This document shows, one piece after another, positions 58,194 to 64,000 of a DNA stretch of 64,000 nucleotides; position 1 is the first letter of the stretch; every line of letters starts with the position of its first letter. The stretch comes from Flavobacterium fontis (GTDB lineage: Bacteria > Bacteroidota > Bacteroidia > Flavobacteriales > Flavobacteriaceae), in NCBI RefSeq assembly GCF_900129405.1, contig NZ_FQVQ01000002.1, positions 124,001 through 188,000 of the forward strand. The letters run 5' to 3'. The position numbers were made by a program, and so were the translations under genes. The notes under the pieces are model-generated. The model was not told the origin of the DNA. It was given only the letters and a program-made list of their open reading frames with translations, and did not search any database.

Positions 58194-60092
58194 TTACGAT
58201 TTAATGAATACAATTTTAGCATTATCGGCTCGGGCGATTTGTTCCCGAAACTTTCGATACAATTCATAGGATTCTTTAGGATATTTGCCTTTTCGTAGTA
58301 AAAAAGTACGTTTGACCAGTACCTCTTTCTCTTTTACAGTCACCGTCATGGAGTAACTTCCAAAAGTATCTTCTAATTGCACTGCATCGGGTATGACATC
58401 TACTTTTAATCCCTCGGGAATTGTAAACGTAAATGTATCTTCATCGTAGAACCCTCGGGTTATTTCAACCGGATTTTTTCGATTTCGGTACCGTGCGGGG
58501 ACTTGTACACTTTGATTAAAAGGGTTCACATTGACCAAAATCATATTTCCTGAAGGCTTTGCATAACCTAAAGCAGAAATTTCGAGCTCTTGTGTAAACT
58601 GAACTGTTTTTTTATCATTGGTTAGGCGACATTTATCAACTTTCAAGTTATTAATCCAACTAAAATAGGATTTATAATGCTCATCCAGTTTGTCTTTGGG
58701 TTGCCCTTCTAAAGCACTCGCTTGGTCGTATTGAATTCCCGTACTAACTATTTGAAGTGATCCTTTAAAATCTCCTTCGGGAGTAATTTGAAAAGATCCT
58801 TTACTAAGTTGAGTGCTTTTCTTTTCCGAATAATTTTGTGTACGAACCACCTCTCCTTTATCAGGTTTTATCAACAAGGCAAAGCGATCATCTGTAAAAT
58901 CTCCTTGAAAACCAAAGGGCACCGTTTGACTTGTACATTCCATAAAGGTATACCCACCTTTTCCATCGGGCATAGCTAAAACGGCATGATTTCCTTGCAT
59001 GCCCACAAAGTCGGGCGTAATATCAAACTGTTCGTCACCTCCATAAATTATGGTGTAATACGATTCAATTCCCACCGCCTGAAGCAAGGCACGGGTATAA
59101 TTGGATAACGCTTTACAATCGCCATATCCCAATCGATCAACATCTTTGGCTAACATGGGTTTCCAACCTCCGATCCCCAATTGAACACTCACATAACGCG
59201 TGCGCCCTTGTACATATTCATATATTTTTCGCGCTTTTTCAAGAGGATCTTTGCAATCGGCGGTCAATGTTTTAACCTTAGCGATTGTCTCCGGACTTAA
59301 TTCGTCGGTACCTTTTAAAATGCCTTCATACATCCATTTTCCAAAATCTGCCCAAGTATTCACTTCTCCGTCAACACCTTCCAATGAAAAGCGATTCAAA
59401 GCAACGCGAACCTTTGGGAAAATTTGATCTGTACTGGGTGCATAATCTTCTCTTTTTTCAGCGGGTAAATTTTCTACCGTGTAAGACAAAACGCCTTTCT
59501 GTTCGGTTTTGGTTATGGTGCGCCCTTCAAAATTCTCTTCTTTAATTCTAAGCGTTAAATCCTCAGGATATTTGTACGTTACAGAGGATTTTTGAATGGA
59601 CGAATAATAATTTTCATAGGGGCTCCACGAAGCAATAAACGCTGTATTTATGGTTTTTAGCTCCGATTCAAAAACAAATGTAAGCGGAAACTCCGTTGGG
59701 GTATAATCCAAAAAAAGGACACGATTATCAGTGAGAAGTGAAAATCCATCCGCTACACTTTGGTCGGTAAAATCACTCTTTTTAAATTTTTTAATCTCCA
59801 TCCCCATGGCATTGTAAACCGTGAGCTGTAGTTGTATAACTTTTTCCGAAGGACTATACGAAAGATAAGCATCGATATGGTCTTCTCCTTTTTTATTAAA
59901 AATGGTAACCACCCGTTTACGACTGATGGTGTAAGACTTGGATGATGTAATATTGACTACAATATCATCCGCACGAACAATACTATTCGCGGATTCTTTT
60001 AATGCATCTGGAACTGTAAGGGCGGTGTAATTTGGATTTTGACCGAAAAAAAATTGGGATACCAACAACAGTAGGAGTAAAGGCTTATACAT
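58194..60092 (-). CDS. DUF3857 and transglutaminase domain protein, triad intact (copy 1)
   Basis: A 632-residue exported protein. The signal peptide is MYKPLLLLLLVSQFFFGQ. The DUF3857 domain covers about 40-250 (IVVNITSSKSYTISRKRVVTIFNKKGEDHI). The transglutaminase core follows, with catalytic Cys in DRLGYGDCKALSNYTRALL, His in MQGNHAVLAMPDG and an acidic third position in TFMECTSQ. It could act as a periplasmic cysteine peptidase or transglutaminase. It is the first of three tandem paralogues. The ATG at 60092 is chosen because the longer ORF start at 60140 lies upstream of the perfect promoter box at 60117-60110. Confidence 0.9.
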   Translation of the reverse strand: MYKPLLLLLLVSQFFFGQNPNYTALTVPDALKESANSIVRADDIVVNITSSKSYTISRKRVVTIFNKKGEDHIDAYLSYSPSEKVIQLQLTVYNAMGMEIKKFKKSDFTDQSVADGFSLLTDNRVLFLDYTPTEFPLTFVFESELKTINTAFIASWSPYENYYSSIQKSSVTYKYPEDLTLRIKEENFEGRTITKTEQKGVLSYTVENLPAEKREDYAPSTDQIFPKVRVALNRFSLEGVDGEVNTWADFGKWMYEGILKGTDELSPETIAKVKTLTADCKDPLEKARKIYEYVQGRTRYVSVQLGIGGWKPMLAKDVDRLGYGDCKALSNYTRALLQAVGIESYYTIIYGGDEQFDITPDFVGMQGNHAVLAMPDGKGGYTFMECTSQTVPFGFQGDFTDDRFALLIKPDKGEVVRTQNYSEKKSTQLSKGSFQITPEGDFKGSLQIVSTGIQYDQASALEGQPKDKLDEHYKSYFSWINNLKVDKCRLTNDKKTVQFTQELEISALGYAKPSGNMILVNVNPFNQSVQVPARYRNRKNPVEITRGFYDEDTFTFTIPEGLKVDVIPDAVQLEDTFGSYSMTVTVKEKEVLVKRTFLLRKGKYPKESYELYRKFREQIARADNAKIVFIKS

Positions 60093-60109
60093 CTCGAAAT
60101 AATTTTTTC

Positions 60110-60117
60110 CAAATATA
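60110..60117 (-). promoter_or_regulatory. -7 box TATATTTG of the DUF3857 operon
   Basis: A perfect TANNTTTG on the minus strand, 18 bases before the ATG at 60092. It probably drives the three paralogues and the MazG-like gene. Confidence 0.55.
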
Positions 60118-60147
60118 TTTTTTTTGGAAAAAATTAACAAACAAAAC

Positions 60148-60600
60148 TTACAATTTATTTTGAGTATCCATAAATATCGTCACCGGACCGTCATTGAGTA
60201 AGGCAACTTTCATATCGGCACCAAAAATCCCTGTACCCACTTTTTTCCCCAATTCTCGTTCCATCGCCAACACAAAGGCTTCGTACAAAGGAATCGCTTG
60301 TTCGGGTCGGGCGGCCTTAATATAGGAAGGGCGATTGCCTTTTTTGGTCATGGCATGTAAGGTAAACTGACTCACCACTATACAATCCCCTTGGCAATCT
60401 TTCACGGATAAATTCATCACCCCCTGCTCGTCGCCAAAAATCCGAAGGTTAGCAATTTTGGACGCCAACCATTGCACATCGTCCATACCATCGGCTTCTT
60501 CTACCCCCAACAAGATCAACAAACCCGTTTGAATTTCAGACACTATTTTTCCATCAACGGTAACCGAAGCTTGTGTGACTCTTTGAAGAACTGCACGCAT
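60148..60600 (-). CDS. dtd: D-aminoacyl-tRNA deacylase
   Basis: A 150-residue enzyme that hydrolyses D-amino acids wrongly attached to t[21 protein letters not shown] is the family start. The active-site motifs are VVSQFTLHA (Ser-Gln-X-X-Thr type) and the cross-subunit [10 protein letters not shown], with its Gly-cis-Pro pair. Length is standard (145-150). It is separated from the upstream rsgA gene by repeat array B. No promoter was recognised, so it may be read from the rsgA promoter through the array. Confidence 0.96.
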   Translation of the reverse strand: MRAVLQRVTQASVTVDGKIVSEIQTGLLILLGVEEADGMDDVQWLASKIANLRIFGDEQGVMNLSVKDCQGDCIVVSQFTLHAMTKKGNRPSYIKAARPEQAIPLYEAFVLAMERELGKKVGTGIFGADMKVALLNDGPVTIFMDTQNKL

Positions 60601-60604
60601 AGGG

Positions 60605-60896
60605 AAGAGTTATGAATTATGAGTTATGAATTATGAATTATAAATTTTGAGATTTGAGATTTGATATTGAATTTTGATATTGAAATTGATATTGATATTG
60701 AATTTTAAACTAACCTCCCAACCGCCTTAGAAACTCCACCAATCACGATTCAGCCCCGAAGTTTCGGAACTAATCACTAGTCACTAGTCACTAGTCACTA
60801 ATCACCAGTCACTAACCTGCCTGCCGGCATAGGCAGGTCACTAATCACTAGTCACTAATCACTAGTCACTAATCACTAGTCACTAGTCACTAGTCA
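60605..60896. repeat. Heptamer array B with GC-rich hairpin, between rsgA and dtd
   Basis: Bases 60607-60644 carry ATTATGA-type heptamers and 60650-60706 a TTGATATTGAA-type repeat. Bases 60707-60771 are unique sequence with the palindrome CCGAAGTTTCGG. From about 60772 to 60896 come CACTAGT/CACTAAT heptamers around the hairpin ACCTGCC (60815-60821)/GGCAGGT (60832-60838). The array runs directly into the TAG stop of rsgA. Orientation is the same as in array A relative to the genes. Confidence 0.92.
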
Positions 60897-61859
60897 CTAC
60901 AAACTCCTCCGTTCCTCTGCATATTGGTCTCCGCGGTACTGCTCGTCATCTCCAGCTAAAATTTGTAAATAGCTACGGTAGCGCGACCACGCAATGGTAT
61001 CGGCTTCTAATGCTTTTTTCACAGCGCAATGCGGCTCTTCTTTATGCAAGCAATTGTTGAACTTGCACGATTCTTTTAACGCAAAAAACTCAGGAAAGTA
61101 ATCGCTTACTTCTTCGGGCTCCATATCGACCACGCCAAAACCACGAATACCCGGAGTATCTATAATTTTTGTCCCAAACGACAAATCAAACATCTCGGCA
61201 AATGTTGTCGTATGTTGCCCCTGTTGATGGGAATCCGAAATCGACGCAGTACGTAAATCCAACCCCGGTTCCAACGCATTGACCAAAGTCGACTTCCCTA
61301 CTCCGGAATGTCCCGAAAACATACATACTTTATCCACCATTAATGCTTTAAGTTCTTCAAGACCTTTGGCTTCCAAGGCCGAAACACGTAAGCAACGGTA
61401 GCCAATCTGACTGTAAACATATTGCAAATACAATTGCTCATCCAAAGCTGCGTCGTCATAGGTGTCTATTTTATTGAACACGAGAACCGCTTCAATACCA
61501 TAAGCCTCAGCAGTTACTAAAAAACGATCAATAAAACTGGTCGTTGTTGTAGGGTTATTGATGGTTATCAGCAAAAAAACAACATCTACATTGGCCGCAA
61601 TAATATGTACTTGTTTGGACAGGTTAACCGATTTTCGAATAATATAATTTTTTCGGTCGTGAATGGTATGAATTTGCCCTATGGTTTCGTCAGTGGACTG
61701 GTCTAGGTCAAAATCAACGCGGTCGCCTACAGCAATCGGATTGGTACTTTTGATGCCTTGGATGCGAAATTTCCCTTTTATCCGACAATCATAGAGCTCT
61801 CCCGTATCCGTTTTTACCGTATAGTAACTTCCCGTCGATTTGTAAACCCATCCTGTCAT
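60897..61859 (-). CDS. rsgA: Ribosome small subunit-dependent GTPase A
   Basis: A 320-residue circularly permuted GTPase that checks late maturation of the 30S subunit. The OB-fold N-terminus is MTGWVYKSTGSYYTVK. The motifs appear in permuted order: NKID-type G4 (VFNKIDTYDD), then G1 GHSGVGKSTLVNAL, then G3 DTPGIRGFG. A C-terminal zinc site CKFNNCLHKEEPHC follows. The ATG at 61859 is used because the GTG start of the longer ORF (61886) is inside the upstream gene's terminator. The stop codon is formed by the first repeat unit of array B. Confidence 0.96.
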   Translation of the reverse strand: MTGWVYKSTGSYYTVKTDTGELYDCRIKGKFRIQGIKSTNPIAVGDRVDFDLDQSTDETIGQIHTIHDRKNYIIRKSVNLSKQVHIIAANVDVVFLLITINNPTTTTSFIDRFLVTAEAYGIEAVLVFNKIDTYDDAALDEQLYLQYVYSQIGYRCLRVSALEAKGLEELKALMVDKVCMFSGHSGVGKSTLVNALEPGLDLRTASISDSHQQGQHTTTFAEMFDLSFGTKIIDTPGIRGFGVVDMEPEEVSDYFPEFFALKESCKFNNCLHKEEPHCAVKKALEADTIAWSRYRSYLQILAGDDEQYRGDQYAEERRSL

Positions 61860-61863
61860 GCTA

Positions 61864-61871
61864 CAAAAATA
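61864..61871 (-). promoter_or_regulatory. -7 box TATTTTTG for rsgA
   Basis: A perfect TANNTTTG on the minus strand that ends only four bases before the ATG at 61859. If used, the mRNA would be leaderless or have one or two leader bases. Confidence 0.5.
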
Positions 61872-61874
61872 AAA

Positions 61875-61898
61875 CAAAAAAGGCACCGAAGTGCCTTT
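61875..61898 (-). terminator. Intrinsic terminator of the exported hypothetical gene
   Basis: Stem AAAGGCAC (61879-61886) with GTGCCTTT (61891-61898) and loop CGAA, then a T-rich tract on the minus strand. It follows the stop of the 61921 gene by 22 bases and lies just upstream of the rsgA promoter. Confidence 0.9.
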
Positions 61899-61920
61899 AG
61901 TATTTTGAAATAATGCGGAA

Positions 61921-62439
61921 TTAGTATTTGTAAGCTACTCCTTTTTTGATGACTTGTGAGCCTCCCAATTGGTTGGAATTAGCCCCTACAGTCGCTTTAT
62001 CAGCAGTCAATAAAATAAAAGGACATCCTAACTTAGCGGCTTCCATTTTTAATTTTTTCTCTGCTTTTTTATCTCCAGTGTTTCCGGTTTGAAAGTTGAT
62101 CAAACCTGTTTTTCCACGTACTTCTTCTCCTTTTTTCAAACCTGAGATGTACGCTTTGTCTTCTAAGATGACCACTTTTTCCCAATCGTCCTCACCGTTC
62201 ACTACAATTTTCTCTGTAACTTCTTCTACACGACCCGATTTTCCGTAAACGATTTTTTCAATAGCATACTTACTTACTGTGTTTTCTGCATCCTCGCCAT
62301 CATATTTGAATACGATGGTGTACTCTTCTAATTTAACTACTTTTCCGGTAATCACTTCACCGTTGTGCTTGTAAATTTTGTCTGCCTGTGCTGATACGAT
62401 GGAGGTGATCAGGGCAAATAGTAAAACTAATTTTTTCAT
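61921..62439 (-). CDS. Exported hypothetical protein
   Basis: A 172-residue protein. The signal peptide is MKKLVLLFALITSIVSAQ. A small beta-rich domain follows with DKIYKHNGEVITGKVVKLEEYTIVFKYDGE (an Sm-like or SH3-like look) and YAIEKIVYGKSGRVEEVTEKI. The C-terminal part has KKLKMEAAKLGCPFILLTADKATVG. No named family is recognised, although similar short exported proteins are common in Flavobacteriaceae. The ATG at 62439 starts the signal peptide; an upstream in-frame start would add ten residues. A near -7 box TAATATTG lies at 62474-62467. Confidence 0.8.
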   Translation of the reverse strand: MKKLVLLFALITSIVSAQADKIYKHNGEVITGKVVKLEEYTIVFKYDGEDAENTVSKYAIEKIVYGKSGRVEEVTEKIVVNGEDDWEKVVILEDKAYISGLKKGEEVRGKTGLINFQTGNTGDKKAEKKLKMEAAKLGCPFILLTADKATVGANSNQLGGSQVIKKGVAYKY

Positions 62440-62479
62440 GATTAATAATTTAGAGGTTATCGAACGCAATATTAAGAAA

Positions 62480-63565
62480 TTATTCTGATTTAAACACTTT
62501 TTCTTGATGCGCTATACTTTCTTGGTGGATGGCTTTAAAGAACTGAACGATAAACTCTTCGCTCAAGCCTCGTTGCGACCCTTCTTTGACCATACGTTCC
62601 AAAATTTCATTCCAACGTTTATTTTGTAAAACAGCCACATTCTTTGCCTTTTTCAACGCTCCAATATCTTCCGCTACTTTCATCCGTTGCCCGATCACAT
62701 CCAATAATTTGGAATCATAATCGTCGATCTTGACGCGAAGTTTTGATAGTTGCTGCAAATAATCCCCATCGGCATCGTCTTCTTTCCGAATAACCAAGTC
62801 AAAAATGATCTGCTTTAACCGCTCGGGAGTCACTTGCTGTGCGGCATCGCTCCAGGCATTATCGGGATCACAATGGGTTTCAATAATCATCCCATCGTAG
62901 TTGAAATCCAAGGCTTGTTGGGTCACTTGAAAAATCATATCGCGTTTCCCCGTGATGTGCGACGGATCGATAATCAACGGAATATCGGGAAACTTACTCT
63001 GAAAATCAATGGCAATTTGCCACTCGGGGTTATTGCGGTACTTGGTTTTTTCATAGGTCGAAAAACCACGGTGAATCACGCCCAATTTCTTGATGCCCGC
63101 ATGGTATAAGCGCTCCACCCCACCAATCCATAAGGCCAAATCGGGGTTAACCGGATTTTTCACCAATACAATCTTCTCTGTATTTTGCAAAGCATCGGCA
63201 ATTTCTTGTACCGCAAAAGGATTTACTGTTGTGCGTGCTCCAATCCACAACACATCAATATCGTGTTCCAAAGCCAATTTCACATGCGCTGCTGTAGCTA
63301 CTTCGACCGCCATCAACAACCCGGTTTCGGCTTTGGCTTTTTGCAACCATTTTAATCCAATTTCGCCCACGCCTTCAAATCCGCCCGGACGTGTTCGGGG
63401 TTTCCAAATACCTGCGCGAAAAATCGACACTTTAGAATCTTGTAATTCACGGGCAATTTGCAGTACTTGATTTTCGGTTTCGGCACTGCAGGGACCCGCA
63501 ATTACCAACGGGTGGGGCAAGTGAAAATCATCCAACCAAGTGCGCATTTCTTTTTTATTTTCCAT
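62480..63565 (-). CDS. Bifunctional DAHP synthase/chorismate mutase
   Basis: A 361-residue fusion. The N-terminal class I (KDO8P-synthase-like) DAHP synthase (about 1-265) shows LVIAGPCSAETENQVLQIA, FRAGIWKPRTRPGGFEG, WIGARTTVNPF and IDPSHITGKRD. It condenses PEP and erythrose-4-phosphate, the first step of the shikimate pathway. The C-terminal AroQ-type chorismate mutase (about 270-355) has LRVKIDDYDSKLLDVIGQRMKVAEDIGALKK and VLQNKRWNEILERM, and makes prephenate. The fusion lets the mutase domain serve allosteric control. It lies five bases after tyrA, whose product uses prephenate. Confidence 0.95.
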   Translation of the reverse strand: MENKKEMRTWLDDFHLPHPLVIAGPCSAETENQVLQIARELQDSKVSIFRAGIWKPRTRPGGFEGVGEIGLKWLQKAKAETGLLMAVEVATAAHVKLALEHDIDVLWIGARTTVNPFAVQEIADALQNTEKIVLVKNPVNPDLALWIGGVERLYHAGIKKLGVIHRGFSTYEKTKYRNNPEWQIAIDFQSKFPDIPLIIDPSHITGKRDMIFQVTQQALDFNYDGMIIETHCDPDNAWSDAAQQVTPERLKQIIFDLVIRKEDDADGDYLQQLSKLRVKIDDYDSKLLDVIGQRMKVAEDIGALKKAKNVAVLQNKRWNEILERMVKEGSQRGLSEEFIVQFFKAIHQESIAHQEKVFKSE

Positions 63566-63570
63566 AGGGC

Positions 63571-64000
63571 TTATTTTTTGATTCCGTTTAATATCTCTTT
63601 GATGCGATTGGTATGCTGCATTTCTTGATATAAGGCTTCATACTGGTCGGCTTCCAATAATTCCCGAAATCGGGACAAATTTCGGATATATTCTTCTAAA
63701 GTGGCTAAAACATTTGCTTTGTTTTGGTTAAAAATGGGCGTCCACATGTCGGGCGAACTCTTTGCCAAGCGCACCGTACTTTCAAAACCACTGCCCGCCA
63801 TGTCAAAAATATCACGTTCGTCTTGCTCTTTCTCGATGACGGTTTTGCCCAACATAAACGAACTGATGTGCGACAAATGGGAAACGTAGGCAATGTGTTT
63901 GTCGTGCGACTGTGGGTCCATATACCGGATGCGCATCCCCAATTTCCGAAACAATTCCATGGCGCGTTCTTGCAACCCAAATGCGGTTTTTTCCACTTCA
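63571..64000 (-). CDS. tyrA: Prephenate dehydrogenase, 5' part cut by window edge
   Basis: The visible C-terminal ~142 residues belong to the helical dimerisation domain of prephenate dehydrogenase. It shows MRIRYMDPQSHDKHIAYVSHLSHISSFML, with the HD..A..SHL-type substrate-binding histidines, then FESTVRLAKSSPDMWTPIFNQNK and the end YEALYQEMQHTNRIKEILNGIKK. The NAD-binding half is outside the window. It converts prephenate to 4-hydroxyphenylpyruvate for tyrosine. It is co-transcribed with the DAHP synthase/chorismate mutase gene. Confidence 0.93.
   Translation of the reverse strand, partial: EVEKTAFGLQERAMELFRKLGMRIRYMDPQSHDKHIAYVSHLSHISSFMLGKTVIEKEQDERDIFDMAGSGFESTVRLAKSSPDMWTPIFNQNKANVLATLEEYIRNLSRFRELLEADQYEALYQEMQHTNRIKEILNGIKK

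Noticed and set aside
53772..60896. Heptamer arrays as possible CRISPR arrays
   Set aside because: The units are seven bases without unique spacers, and no cas genes are present.

Overview
The window is a chromosomal segment of a Bacteroidota bacterium, almost certainly a Flavobacteriaceae member close to Flavobacterium. The signs are two large secreted proteins with type IX secretion (T9SS) C-terminal signals (one type A, one gliding-motility-like type B), a third smaller T9SS cargo, the flavobacterial ExbB-ExbD-ExbD-TonB gene order, Bacteroidota gene families (DUF3857 transglutaminase-like proteins, outer-membrane beta-barrel protein with a carboxypeptidase-regulatory-like domain, kynurenine pathway genes), very weak Shine-Dalgarno sequences, and many upstream elements of the Bacteroidota primary-sigma type (TTG, 19-21 bases, TANNTTTG; called the -7 box below). 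No rRNA, tRNA, CRISPR array, prophage or transposase was seen.

Layout. 1-1.4 kb: rtcB (cut by the left edge) behind a leader with a 27-codon ORF and an intrinsic terminator. 1.6-4.6 kb: arsenic resistance operon (arsR, DUF6428 protein, arsenate-reductase-like phosphatase, ACR3 pump) and a truncated haemoglobin. 4.6-8.9 kb: a 1,420-residue secreted protein made of ten ~132-residue repeats. 9-13.5 kb: a FabH-like ketosynthase, two putative small ORFs, a methyltransferase, a glycosyltransferase, and the MlaE/MlaF lipid transporter pair. 13.5-17.2 kb: a 1,260-residue T9SS type B protein. 17.3-21.6 kb: mannose-1-phosphate guanylyltransferase, SprT-like protein, a four-helix-bundle gene inside a perfect inverted repeat, an SDR and an acyl-CoA dehydrogenase. 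21.6-28 kb: anmK, amino acid dehydrogenase, nhaA, an orphan glycine-rich TonB, a glycosyltransferase interrupted by one in-frame TGA, and miaE. 28-38 kb: hypotheticals, an outer-membrane beta-barrel protein, then the exbB-exbD-exbD-tonB-small protein-PstS-like-TPR operon. 38.5-42 kb: HerA-like ATPase, DUF486 protein, SGNH/PKD secreted hydrolase, cupin. 42-51 kb: kynurenine 3-monooxygenase and kynureninase flank a light/DNA-repair cluster (flavin reductase, DUF2256, CRY-DASH, iron-sulfur (6-4) photolyase) and a penicillin acylase. 51-64 kb: queA, aroA, MazG-like, three tandem DUF3857 proteins, dtd, rsgA, an exported hypothetical, DAHP synthase/chorismate mutase and tyrA (cut by the right edge).

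Functional links: arsenate reduction feeds ACR3 export; aroA, DAHP synthase/chorismate mutase and tyrA belong to aromatic amino acid synthesis; kmo and kynU act in the tryptophan-kynurenine route; ExbB/ExbD/TonB energise outer-membrane receptors.

The most interesting signals are non-coding or hybrid: a possible leader-peptide attenuator ahead of rtcB, in which codons of the small ORF can pair with the 5' arm of the terminator; an intergenic four-helix-bundle cassette enclosed by a 26-base perfect inverted repeat, resembling the intervening sequences of 23S rRNA genes; and heptamer repeat arrays in intergenic gaps, two of them sharing an identical 42-base block with a GC-rich hairpin and starting in the stop codon of the preceding gene.
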